The position numbers were made by a program, and so were the translations under genes. The notes below the pieces were generated by a model. It made no database searches. It saw only the letters and a program-made list of their open reading frames with translations, and was not told the DNA's origin. From Xiphydria camelus (lineage: Eukaryota > Arthropoda > Insecta > Hymenoptera > Xiphydriidae), in NCBI GenBank assembly GCA_963678675.1, contig OY783192.1:13500424-13564423 (forward strand): a stretch of DNA of 64,000 bases. Reading direction: 5' to 3'. Positions 33,375 to 44,970 of the stretch are shown here, in pieces (positions within the stretch are counted from its first letter, which is position 1; each line of letters begins with the position of its first letter).

Positions 33375-35514
33375 GCGTATTTAGCCACTCCAGCGACGTT
33401 TCACGAGCAGCCGGTCTCACCCCCGAAGCGCGGCATAAGATGTTTCACATCAAAATAATTGCGACAAAGCTGTTTTCTTTGGAATTTATTCATCATTATG
33501 CAAATAATGAATATTACAAAAATGGATCCACGAATTCCATCAGGAATATGTATTTTAAACAATTTAAATCGACAATTTTTAGATTTTTTTAGAAAATCTC
33601 GGAAACTATTGGTTTAATGGAAAAAATGGTTATTAGGAGTATTGGTCCTTATGAAATTTGCAACAAAAAATGTCCCTATAGTTTTGCCCCCCCCCCCCGT
33701 ATTTTTTGAGTTATGTGTGTGTTGAGCTTATTATTTAAGTACTCCACGACCTCGCGCTGGGCATGTTACTATCAAGCGAGATTTTTTTAATTTTAAATTG
33801 CGCGTGGTATTTAAATTTCAATTTTACCGTATTTTAATGAATTTTTGAGCAGCATTATATTGGTTTGATAATCTTATTAAAGAAAAATACTTTTACATTT
33901 AACAAATAAAGGGTCTAGCCGGATAAGCACTTAAAAAACGCCCATAAAGGAAATAACACGAAATGGGCACCAAAACACTCTCTCGGACGTGAACAAATTT
34001 TAGCAATTTTACTATTCCAAAAAGTCAAGAAGGACCTGAGATTTTTAGAGAAATGTAGTTGAACATTAAAAAGTTCTTGCTGCTTACGTAATGGACCAAA
34101 AAATTGAAAAAAAATTTTGGAACATAGGGATCCTTAAAGGGAACTCAGAAAAAAATATTGCGTCGCATTTGGCGCGAAATTCAAATTTTTTAAAAATAAA
34201 CAATTTTAAAAAGTGCTCTTTCCACCACTGCTTGAAAAGGTGCTATCATAATTTTTTATAAACGCGTCTTCGCATCATTATTATTCTCAAATTTTTTCAC
34301 ATTTTTTGATTTGGTGGCACGTGCCAAAAAAAACACAAACAAACCTTATGGGAACTGAGTCCCGGTGGATTTGGCTGGGCTTCACATATGTTGTAGATCT
34401 TCATGTTCTGATCAAAAGTTATCATTGCCGCAACAAAGGCAAATGGGCAGTTTTTAAGTTTTGAGACCTTAAAGTTCATACTTTTTGCTTTCCGTCATAC
34501 GGTCTATTGGATCGAAATAATCATGTAAAATGAGGTTTTCTGTGAATTTAGCTAAAAATCACGTATTTTGTAGTTGGTGAACTACCGATTCAGGTATCAT
34601 CCGGTCAGACAAAAAATAAGCAGTTCTGGGGGGGGGGGGGGAGAATTTAAAGTTACCGCTTTTGTTCAGCCAATTCAAGCACGCATTCAAGATCATGTGC
34701 GATCTTGTGAGCACGTGTTTGCCTCCGTATACTTATGCGCGAGTGTGTGCGTGCGTGTGCATAGATTTATATTTTTTAATGTCTGATTTTTCCACTTTTT
34801 TCTATTTTTTTTCCGTGTATCTGCATTGTTTTAGCGCACAAATCTTATGGAAACTGGTTCAGTACTGAAATGTTATATTTCAGAGCCCCATATTTTGGTT
34901 ATTGTCACAATAAAAAATTGAAAATATTAGCAGTTGATTGTATATTTAACATCCTATGTCACACATTTAACCTACCCTCCTAAAGTGGTTTGATCTACGT
35001 AAAACTGGCGTGTCTTGTTTTTCGACTGTGCTGTCTCGTTTTTACCGAAAACCGGGGTTAAAATCGAGACACGTATTTCATTTTTTTTACTTAGATTTTG
35101 AAGTGGTTTGTAAAAATTGATAACGGATATATGAGTCATTTGGTTTCAAAATCGCCCACCTCCGTATTTGATAAAATCGGCCATCTCCATTTAAAAAATT
35201 ATAATGCAGCAAAATCTTCCAAGAATTGTTTGTATACACATATGGATTAGTTGTTCCGAAGCAATATACTTATAGGTATATGTACCAAGAATCGCATTAA
35301 TTAATGCCTGTATTTCTATGGTAGGTACATATTTTTTTAAGTCCTGACAAATTTGCTTACTTGGAGTTGGCCGATTTTGAAACCAAGCGACTCATATATT
35401 CTTCATGTAAACTATCATTTTACATAAAATTGTCGAGTCATTTGGAGTATTCTTTGTTATGAAAAGACTGAAAGATTTTAAAAGTTTCTCGTTTTTACTC
35501 CACTTGACCCTATA
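33375..35514. other. repeat-rich spacer
   Basis: It contains a C13-type homopolymer near 33689, a diverged second copy (34470-34880) of the dispersed repeat seen at 6680-7060, a G-run near 34628, and a small inverted repeat at 35125-35400. No gene is supported. Confidence 0.5.
35125..35400. repeat. small inverted repeat
   Basis: ATATGAGTCATTTGGTTTCAAAATCG near 35128 (first 20 bases conserved best) returns inverted near 35370-35398. It is probably an old MITE. Confidence 0.5.
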
Positions 35515-35516
35515 TA

Positions 35517-37646
35517 CAGGGTGTCCCTAAATATCACGTACAAACGGAAGGAGGTAATTCATTGGCTTATTTCATGACTAAAAATTCATATAAACATAGG
35601 CCCGTAAAAACTTCGTTACTGATCTACAGGGTGTTGAAATTTCAACATTTTTTTAATTTTCTTTTATAGCTCATGCAGTTTTCAAGATATTTAGCTCAAA
35701 TTTAGAATGTAGGTTATGCTGTAGGGCTTATATCATTGGGTATATCAAATGGTTATAAGAATCTACAGGGGGTTATTTCTTCAGGGGTCGTGCCATCTTT
35801 TCTCCCCCTGAACTTTTTTGCGGTGCGCCTCTGGTAGATTCTAAAATACAAAATAAATTTCCTGTTTTGCTTACAAACTTTTTGGTCTCTTGTAGTTTTT
35901 TTCGTATCTGCCACCGCGTTATCGAGAAAAAAAATAAAAAACGATTTTCTGTAATTCGCTAGGGGTCATTCCATACCAAATCGGACACTTTTTGGAGTAA
36001 CATTTCGGATTTTGCTCAAATTTGGATATATTGTAGTCTTTGTCGATGTTTAACCGTATCTCGAAGGATTTTTCAAAATTTTGAAAATTGTTGATTTTAC
36101 AGCCACTTGAAAAATAACGCTGCTTTTTTTTCATTAAATTATAATTATCAAACCAGTTGTCGGCTGAGAATAATCTTTTGGGTACTAAAAGTGAAAGAGT
36201 TGAAAAATCAGAGAAAAATTGCATCGATCAAAAAAAAACTTTTTTAAATAATTTTATTTGCAATTGATTTAAACAAATGACGTATTTTCATAGCTGGCCA
36301 CTTTTTAAAAATCTGAAAAAAAGCAAGCATATACTTTGATATCCTCTCTTTAACGACAAACAAACAAAAATAACGACACTTTAAAATTGACGACACAAAA
36401 ATTAATTAAAGTTGACGCCGCGTCGGCCTCGCCGCGTCGGCCTCGCCGCGTCGGCCTCGCCGCGTCGGCCTCGCCGCGTCGGCCCCGCCGCTAGCGTGTC
36501 GCCAAGCCAGTCGAACCCACCGACCGGTGGCTGGTGGCGGGGCCGACGTGCCAATTCCGACGCGGCGTCAACTTCAATTAATTTTTGTGTCGTCAATTTT
36601 AAAGAGTGTCGTTATTTTTGTTTGTTTGTCGTTAAGGAGAGGATATCAAAGTATATGCTTGCTTTTTTTCAGATTTTTAAAAAGTGGCCAGCTATGAAAA
36701 TACGTCATTTGTTTAAATCAAGTGCAAATAAAATTATTTAAAAAAGTTTTTTTTTGATCGATGCAACTTTTCTCTGATTTTTCAACTCTTTCACTTTTAG
36801 TACCCAAAAGATTATTCTCAGCCGACAACCGGTTTGATAATTATAATTTAATGAAAAAAAAGCAGCGTTATTTTTCAAGTGGCTGTAAAATCAACAATTT
36901 TCAAAATTTTGAAAAATCCTTCGAGATACGGTTAAACATCGACAAAGACTACAATATATCCAATTTTGAGCAAAATCCGAAATGTTACTCCAAAAAGTGT
37001 CCGATTTGGTATGGAATGACCCCTAGATGAAATTAAAATAAAAAAAATTAAGGTTGGGATAACGCGATTTTTGTAGCAATGATTTATTACACTAAGAAAA
37101 ACCTAAATAATAAACATAACAAAACAACGTTACAATAACTGCTGAAAGTGACCTTCAAACCCTTACACATGTCTCCGCTCTTCTTTTCATTGATTCCCGT
37201 ATTCTTTGGAGCATTCCCGGAGTATTTCTTACGGTTTTTTCTCGATAACGGTGGCAGATACAGAAAAACTACAAGAGACCAAAAAGTATGTAAACAAAAC
37301 AGAAAATTTATTTTTGATTTTAGAATCTACCTCAGGCGCACCGCAAAAAAGTTCAGGGGGAGAAAAAGGGGCACGACCCCTGAGAAAATAACCCCCTGTA
37401 TTTTCTCAAAACCATTTGACATGCCCAATGATATAAGCCTTACAGCATAACCTACATTCCAAATTTGAGCTCAATATCTTAAAAACTGCATAAGCTATAA
37501 AAAAAAACTAAAAAACTTTGAAATTTCAACACCCTGTAGATCAGTAACAAAGCTTTTACGGGCCTATATTTATATGAACTTTTAGTCATGGAACAAGCCA
37601 AAGAATTACCTCCTTCCGTTTGTACACGATATTTAGGGATACCTTG
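35517..37646. mobile_element. 2.1-kb TA-flanked foldback element
   Basis: CAGGGTGTCCCTAAATATC and its complement stand in TA (35515-35516, 37647-37648). The arms of about 900 bp contain a second, inner inverted pair beginning GGGGTCATTCCATACCAAAT (35963; mirror ends at 37024), which looks like one foldback inside another. The paired frames at 35919-36224 (minus) and 36761-37030 (plus) are arm mirror images. The centre is GC-rich. Confidence 0.8.
36417..36490. repeat. 15-bp GC-rich minisatellite (CGCCGCGTCGGCCTC)
   Basis: About five tandem copies of a 14-15-bp GC unit sit at the hairpin centre of a strongly AT-rich foldback. Flanking GTTGACGCCGCGTCGG and its inverted copy near 36555 show that the array grew in one arm. 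Confidence 0.75.
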
Positions 37647-38239
37647 TATATGGACATTCCATGTCAACTTTTAGTAGTAGGTAGAAACTTGGGTCTCCGA
37701 TTTAGTTGCTGATTTTTTTTCAAGTATCTTTAATCAATATAAAAACTGGCCTACATTTTCAGAACGATTCCACAAGTCGTTCAGCTGTTATTAATTTTTA
37801 TATTTATATATTTACGGCTTAAATTAACAAAATATTCAAAAAATGACCCATATGAAAACTGTATTTTTTGTGAAGATTTCGAAAAAAAAATAATTTTATA
37901 TATTGCGTTTTTTGTTGAAAATATAAACAAAAAATGTATCTCAAAACGGACATTTTTAATTTTCATGATTTTTTAAATCTATATTTCTACATCTTACGGT
38001 AATTTTGAGAGCACATAGAAAGTGGGACCTCCCATAGAAATTTTTAATGAATTTTTTTAGTGATTTGAAATGTCAGAATTCACTTTATTTATGCTAGCTT
38101 AGAATGGATTTTTTGTCCTGCTAAAATGTAATTCAAATACATGATTTTATAAAATTGTACAACATTTGGTATTAATATGACAGATCGAATTATTAAAAAT
38201 GTAATCTTACAAATATGGGCCATTTAAGTATCTAAGCAT

Positions 38240-38330
38240 GTCTGATGCATTAGTATGTTTATGGTAGTGTATTGCATTAGTATTCGGTCTTTCACGTTGA
38301 GAACTCGGGTTCGATTCTCACTGACAGCCG
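38240..38330 (+). other. tRNA-like / SINE-like module (inverted copy 39325-39410)
   Basis: GGTAGTGTATTGCATTAG followed by ACTCGGGTTCGATTCTCACT resembles the D-arm and box B/T-arm of a tRNA. A complete cloverleaf is not evident, so a tRNA gene is not claimed. The module is present in both arms in opposite orientation. Confidence 0.35.
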
Positions 38331-38737
38331 ACTTTTTCAAAAAATTGTACAGCAAATATTTGGTAAATTTTAAATTTTAATAATTTTTAAAAATTTCATT
38401 TCACTTTTTGATTCACCTCACCATAAAAATCTTCTAAACTTAAATAGATAAAAAAAATAAATATAGACAAGAGTTTCAATTTCTAGACATCATTATCATC
38501 GTTTGGAAATAATTAAAATGTAAACTTTACCAGATATGTGGGATCAAAATCATGGAGAACAGGATATGTCAAGCGGTATGAACGTGTATTTTAAGTAACA
38601 TAAGAAATGACGACTTCGCTAATTTCACACTCTGCACATTACGGAATCTGTACGTCTGCACTCTGAACAATCTACGATCTCTGAACTGAATCTACCATCT
38701 CTGAACTCTGCCCTCCGAACTACCGATCCTCCGCTTA

Positions 38738-39078
38738 CCGTATGTCCCACTCTGTACGGGCCAGTTTGAAAGTTACCTTCAGGGAGGCTTGGTCGGTAAT
38801 CGAAACATTTAATACCGGTAGAAGTCGAGTCGGTAGTTAGAGTTGGTGTCAATTCGGGAGATCGAAGCGTCTAACCTCGAAATTATAAATTTGTGAATAA
38901 TGGTGAGTAATTTCCATTATTCACAAATTCATAATTTCGAAGTTAGACGCTTCGATCACCCGAATTGACACCAACTTTAACTAACGACTCGACTTCTACC
39001 GGTATTAAATGACTCAAGTACCGACCAAGCCTCCCCGAAGGTAACTTCAAACTGGCCCGTACAGAGTGGGACATACGG
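38738..39078. mobile_element. 341-bp TA-flanked foldback of the CCGTATGTCCC family
   Basis: The ends CCGTATGTCCCACTCTGTAC and complement are in duplicated TA (38736-38737, 39079-39080). The hairpin centre is near 38905. The arms share GATCGAAGCGTCTAACCTCG-type sequence with the 21917 element and the 40035 element. Non-autonomous. Confidence 0.8.
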
Positions 39079-40304
39079 TATATCGTCCTACTCCTTCTCT
39101 ACCTCTGTTTACCCTTCTCCGTCCATCCCTTATTCCTGACGAGCAGCCTCGCTGGCCGCTACTCAGGCCCCTTGCCTTCCGCGTATTCCGTTTTCCGAGA
39201 ACAGTCTCGCCGACCGTCGCTCTGGTCCTTCGCACTCCTTACGGTCCCGACCTTCGGGAACGGTCTCGCTCAACCACTCTTCCAATCCTACAGATATTTG
39301 CTGTAAAATTTTTTGAAAACGTTTCGGCTGTCAGTGAGAATCGAACCCAAGTTATCCACGTATGAAACCGAATACTAATGCAATACACTACCATGAACAT
39401 ACTAGGTAATGCATCAGACATTTTTAGATACTTAAAAGGCCCATATTTATACGATTACATTTTTAATAATTCGATCTGTCATATTAATAACAAATTTTGT
39501 ACAATTTTATAAAATCATGTATTGGAATTAATTTTAGCAGGGCAAAAATCCATTCTAAGCTAGCATAAATAAAGTAAATTCTGACATTTCAAATCACTAA
39601 AAAAGTCATTAAAACATTTTTATGGGAGGCCCAACTTTCTAAGTGCTCTCAAAATTACCGTAAAAGATGTAGAAATTTAGGGTAAAAAAATCATGAAAAT
39701 TTAAAATGTCGGTTTTGAGATACAACACTTTTTGTTTCCATTTTCAATAAAAAACGGATTATAAAAAAATAAAAAAATTTCGAAATAAAAAAAATAGATT
39801 TTTCATATGGGTCATTGTTTTCATATTTTATTAATTTAAGCCGTAAATCGCGATGAAAAGAAAAAAATGAGAAATATAAAAATTAATAACAGCTGAACGA
39901 CTTATGGAATCATTCTGAAAATTTAGGCCAGTTTTTATATTCATTAAAGATATTTGAAAAAAAATCAACAACTAAATCGGAGACCCAAAAGTTTCTATAA
40001 TACTACTAAAAGTTGACATGGAATGCCCCATATACCGTATGTCCCAGGAGAATTCGAGCAAGTGCCGATACCTATGGCCGATAACTTAAAATTTGAGTTC
40101 GGCAGTATTTGCCGATGCGACGATCGAGAATTTGATAGAGTTGGCTTGAGAAGAGTGCGCAGTGTGTGCGGCGTGAGAGCGAAAAGTGTCAAATGTTTGA
40201 TTTCCCGATTGGGAATCGACATGGGGGCATGACTTAACCAATATGGCGCCGAATAAGACCTAAACCATTCGATAATACACGCGATTTGTGAGAAAGTAGT
40301 AAAA

Positions 40305-40496
40305 ATGTTAATAACTGTAGATCACATTTATGATTGGGCCCAAACAAATCCTTCCCATCGCAATATGATTAAAGGAAATCGTGTCCTTAATGCAAATCAC
40401 ATTATAAAAATTAGTAGAAATGTGGAAAATGTGACACCCGGTTGTATCAGTTTGACAGCTTTAAAGCAGAATTCTGTCGACAAACGTCTCACTTAA
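40305..40496 (+). pseudogene. start of a second ISL2EU-type protein (possible YqaJ-type partner)
   Basis: The 63-residue frame includes VDHIYDWAQTNPSHRN and NRVLNANHIIKI, then GCISLTALKQNS. This weakly resembles the region before the YqaJ nuclease domain of ISL2EU accessory proteins (…HV…ALCLQTS). The nuclease core is absent, so only a remnant can be proposed. Confidence 0.35.
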
Positions 40497-41714
40497 AAGA
40501 TGCACCTTATGAAATTAATGGAGAAATCGAAAGAAGTGGGTTCAAAAAATGAGTTCAATGACAAAGAGAACACGGATAAGAACAATGTTTAATGAATAAT
40601 TTATACCAAAAACAAATAATATAATAAACAATTAATGTACATTTTCACTGGACTGTTCCTCATTCATACGTCTAAAACATCGAAATATTTAATTACAAAC
40701 ATTCAGCGCTGTTTCATGAATTTATCATCTTTTAGAATTGCACAGAGCAAAGGTTTATGGTACCACAAATTATTATAAAAATTTCTTCAGCATGTCCAAC
40801 AAGCTGAGCAGGCATCGTCTCACCTACAACTTTGTATATTTTAGCCCTTTGATTTGATCGTTCTACATGAACTCGCGCTTTTCCTATTTTTGCTGTCATC
40901 ATGGCTTCAGCTTTTGAGAATTGCTTTTCATCTCTTAAAAATGGTGGTCTTATTAGCTTCTAATGGTTCTTGGCATACATTTCATCAATGGTAAAACTTT
41001 TATCAGCCATAATCGCATCACCAGGCTCTAACAAATGAATCAATGAATCAAATGACTGTTAAAATATTCTTGGATCCGAAGTCCTCCCGCCCCAAGCTTT
41101 ACTTATGAACGTAATACTTCCATCAGGTGCTACACCAGTCATAAATTTTACAGTTCGAGCCTTTTTGTAATTAGTGTGAGTTATTAATTGACAACAAAGA
41201 TTTTTGGGCTCTTGAATAAATATTTCTGTGCAATCAATGACGACTCTAACATCTTCAAAATCTTCAAAACAAAGTGGCATATTTTTGATATTTCTTTCCT
41301 TGTAGGCCACTTAATCGCCACTTTCAATATCTCACTGAGAATATTAATCATCTCTAAAATCACCCGCCGACAATGATTATCAGAATAGCAATTAAATAAA
41401 AGAGCCAGAAATTGATATGAGATATTCTGCTTTAATTTTACATACGTCACATAAGTACTCTGTCATATAAGTTCATTTTAAAGTTACTTTGATCCAATTT
41501 TTCTCCAAAAGCCTTGATGATCATCGCTACTATACAATTTAGAACTTTTAAAGAATTTATTCCCGTTGCAGTACTAAGAGCTCGTTCATTTTTCAAGAAA
41601 TCAGTAAATTTGCACGCCAGGAAATCGCTCTTAACTTGAATCCCTATGTCAGTCGTCGGTGGAATATTTTCTTTGCGTTCATGCTCCTTCTTGATTGTCA
41701 TCAACGGATCAACA

Positions 41715-43080
41715 CAGGACTGCTTAATTCCTTTTCGTCATTGGTAAAGTCTGCTGGTTCTAGAACACCTTCACTTCCTAAAGCAGCAGAGCATTTCCCT
41801 TCTGATTGCGGGTCGATGTTAGTTTCGGATATGTTGACTCTTTTCGATCGTCTTTGTAGTTGTGCATTATCACGTTCTACATTCTTAGATGTACTCGATA
41901 AATTACAGGACGGGATTGATGTTTTTTCTAAAGTCCTCTTTTTCGGGGAATATCTGTAATAAATAAAAAAAAAAGTGAATAACTTTTATTATAGGTTAGG
42001 TGGCTCCAAAATCAAGTTTCAGCAATACATAATCAAATGCATACCTGGTAATATGTATTCAGGACTGCTTAATTCCTTTTCATCATTGGTAAAGTCTGCT
42101 GGTTCTGGGACACCTTCACTTCCTAAAGCAGCAGAGCATTTCCCTTCCAATTGCGAGTCGATGTTAGTTTCGGAGGTGTTAGCTCTTTTCAATCGTCTTT
42201 GTAGTCGTGCATTATCACGTTCTACACATTCTTACACGTACTCGGTAAATTACACTGGGCAACAGTGATTTTGTTTCTCGAACCAGACCAGGTGATTCTT
42301 ATAGATTTATGTGCGCTAAAAATGAATCTGACTCTCAAATTTGTGACGTGGATCAGGATTTCCAGATACTTGAAGTTAAAAATACGAAAACGGGCGATTT
42401 TGGCCATATTCACGGGTCTATTACAATGAAACTAAAAAATTTTTTTTAATTGCACTTACAGCATTTGAAAGTGTAGTTTTTGAACTTTTCAATATATTAC
42501 TTGATTGTTCCTAGACGACTTTACAAAGCCAAATTTCAGTACGACAAATCGATCATGTAGGTCCACCGCACCACGTGCCTGATACATTTAGGCACGTGGC
42601 GCGGTGGACCTGAACTATCGATTTGTCGTACTGAAATTTGGCTTTGCAAAATCGTTTAGGAACAATCAAATAATGTATTGAAAAGTTCAAAAACGACACT
42701 TTCAAATACTGTAAGTGCAATTAAGAAAAATTTTTTAGTTTCATTGTAATAGACCCGTGAATATGGCCAAAATTGCCCGTTTTCGTATATTTAACCTCAA
42801 GTATCTCGAAATCCTGATCCACGTCGCAAATTTGAGAGTCAGATTCATTTTTAGCATACGTAAATCTATAAGAATCACCTGGTCTGGTTCGAGAAACAGA
42901 AAAAAATGTAATTTTGTTGTGCAGTGTTACAGGACGGGATTGCTGTTTTTTTAAAGTCCTTTCCTTCGATTGAATATCTGTAATAAATACAAAAATGTGA
43001 ATAAAACTCTTATTATAATAGGTTAGGTGGCTCCAAAAACAAGTTGCAGCAATACATAATCATACACATACCTGGTAATA
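41715..43080. repeat. tandem duplication of an internal exon and intron
   Basis: Copy A (about 41715-42055) and copy B (about 42058-43080) share AGGACTGCTTAATTCCTTTT, GCAGCAGAGCATTTCCCTTC, GTCGATGTTAGTTTCGGA, TTATAGGTTAGGTGGCTCCA and a CATACCTGGTAATATGTA border. Copy B is longer only because it contains the MITE 42253-42926. Confidence 0.8.
42253..42926. mobile_element. 674-bp CACTG-type foldback MITE with TTA duplication
   Basis: The ends CACTGGGCAACA and TTGTGCAGTG stand in TTA (42250-42252, 42927-42929), and the arms of about 300 bp pair around 42590. The uninterrupted copy A (GATAAATTACAGGACGGG near 41898) is the empty target site, confirming the borders and the TTA target. Confidence 0.85.
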
Positions 43081-43732
43081 TGTAATCTTGTTTTGTGAAG
43101 TGTAAAGAACACACTTTTTTCTTTCTGTAATATTTTCCACTTTTGTAGCACGTTGCCATGCCTTCAATTTATCTACTTTTTCTAATTTTCCAAACAAATT
43201 TTCAGTGTATACTATGCGTTTATTTGGTTTTGGAAAACCGTGAAAACACAAGGATAAATGTTTTTTCGAATTACTTTCGCAGTCACTAACTGCACAAGAC
43301 TTTACATATTCTTTTTATTCGTTGTACGAAGCTCATACCACTCATTATATTCTTTAAACTTTATAAATTCTCACGTAAATTTCATTCACTAAGCACGATC
43401 AGCTGTCCGTATTTAGTACATAGCGTCCTAATAATGGTTGGGGGATCCGCCACCAGATGGCGAGCATCCAATGTCGATTGCCAATAGCTGTCAATTTGGG
43501 AGATCGAAGTGTTTCGTCTATTATTCAATGCTTCGATCTCCCGAATTGACAGCTATCGGAAAATCAGACGTTTGACACTTTTCGCTCCCACGCAGGACAC
43601 ACAGCACACTCTTCTCAAGCCAACTCTAACTCTATCAAAGACTTGACCGTCGGCAAACACTGCCGAAGTCACATTTCAAGTTATCGGCCATAGGTATCGG
43701 CACTTGCTCGATTTCTCCTGGGACATTCGGTA

Positions 43733-43934
43733 TATTAGACTGATTCAAAAAAAGCTTTTTTAATTAATTCTCTAGGCGGGCACTTAAAACGTTAGTATTT
43801 AATGTAACTGAATATGTCGCCGGGTGCAAATTCTCACTCAATATTTTTAGGAGTGTCTCAATCGCTTTTTCTGATTTCCATTTGAATAACACGGTGAAAT
43901 TGTTGAATGATTGGTATATATATATATATATATA
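43733..43934. other. short spacer ending in (TA)n
   Basis: About 200 bases of unique-looking AT-rich sequence, then a (TA)n microsatellite at 43915-43934 that served as target for the next TA element. Confidence 0.6.
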
Positions 43935-44970
43935 CAGGGTGGACCAGGTTAAACGTCATTTTTTTATATGTGATAGAACAACAAAAAAGGTAGACTTTCA
44001 TAAGAAAATTTTTTTTTAAAATGTTTCCTAACAAAGATACAGGGTGTCAAAGTTTCGAAAAAAATGGGTTTCTCATCATAACTTCTAAACTACTTGATCG
44101 ATTTCCATGAAATTTCGCACACAGGCTAATGTAGAATAGCTCTAAGCAATAATTAAATAATTTTTAAAAATTCTCCAGTGGCGTAGATACTAGGGGCCGG
44201 TACCCCCTTTCCCCCTCCCAATCTTCGGCGCCACTGGATATTTTGCAAAGAAAATTTAATTATTGGATTCCCCGTTTAATTTAGAGAAAAAAATCACCCT
44301 TGCAAATTTTTGATTTATGGCTTCGTTTTTGAGATATTTATTTTTATGTATAGGGTTGCGAGCAGGCCAAAGCTAGGTTGAACTTCATTAATTGTGATAT
44401 ATGATAGAGCAACAAAAAAAATAGATTCTCATGAGAAAATTTTTTTCAAAAATGTTTCCTAACAAAGATATAGGGTGTCAAAGTTTCGAAAAAAATGGTT
44501 TTCTCATCATAACTTCTAAACTACTTGATCGATTTCCATGAAATTTCGCACACAGGCTAATGTCGTACAGCTCTAAGTAATAATGAAATAATTTTAAAAA
44601 ATTCTCCAGTGGCGTAGATACTGGGGGCCGGTACCCCCCTTTCCCCCTTCCCAATCTTCGGCGCCACTGGATATTTTGCAAAGAAAATTTAATTATTGGA
44701 TTCCCCGTTTAATTTAAAGAAAAAAATCTCAAAAACGAAGTCACAAATCAAAAATTTGCAAGGGTGATTTTTTTCTTTAAATTAAACGGGGAATCCAATA
44801 ATTAAATTTTCTTTGCAAAATATAAAGTGGCGCCGAAGATTGGGAGGGGGAAGGGGGGTACCGGCCCCTAGTATCTACGCCACTGGAGAATTCTTAAAAA
44901 TTATTTAATTATTGCTTAGAGCTGTTCTACATTAGCCTGTGTGCGAAATTTCATGGAAATCGATCAAGTA

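Larger units (their letters stand above)
37651..40030. mobile_element. 2.4-kb TA-flanked foldback with a tRNA-like inner module
   Basis: The ends TGGACATTCCATGTCAAC / GTTGACATGGAATGCCCCA lie in TA (37649-37650, 40031-40032), with arms of about 700-900 bp. The inner part holds the MITE 38738-39078 and sequence resembling a pol III box B. There is no transposase. Confidence 0.75.
40715..43335 (-). pseudogene. ISL2EU/Harbinger-group transposase with THAP domain
   Basis: The minus strand starts near 43310 with a THAP finger: KSCAVSDCESNSKKHLSLCF and HGFPKPN, Trp in LKAWQRATKV, then (after a frameshift near 43110) VCSLHFTKQDYI ending at a GTATGT donor. Middle exons (about 42050-42240 and 41715-41945) are duplicates reading VERDNARLQRRLKRANTSET. 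The DDE_4 domain follows: LSTATGINSLKVLNCIV, WPTRKEI, RVVIDCTEIFIQEP (first Asp), TVKFMTGVAPDGSITFISKA and GGRTSDPRIF (second Asp), then after a stop GDAIMADKSF (third acidic site), PPFLRDEKQF and ARVHVERSNQRAK. Stops at about 41059 and 40962, plus at least two frameshifts, show it is dead. The DDE signature is clear. Confidence 0.75.
40035..43730. mobile_element. ISL2EU-like transposon, TA target duplication
   Basis: TIRs of about 190 bp begin CCGTATGTCCCAGGAG (right end GGGACATTCGG) within TA (40033-40034, 43731-43732). It carries a minus-strand THAP plus DDE_4-type transposase and a short plus-strand frame near the left end, the two-gene convergent layout known for ISL2EU/IS4EU elements. 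It was altered by an internal tandem duplication and a CACTG MITE. Confidence 0.75.

Noticed and set aside
36412..36741. Arginine/proline-rich open frame
   Set aside because: Created by the CGCCGCGTCGGCCTC minisatellite; low complexity and no homology.
38240..38330. A functional tRNA gene
   Set aside because: Box B-like sequence is present but acceptor and anticodon stems do not form by eye. Kept only as a tRNA-like module.
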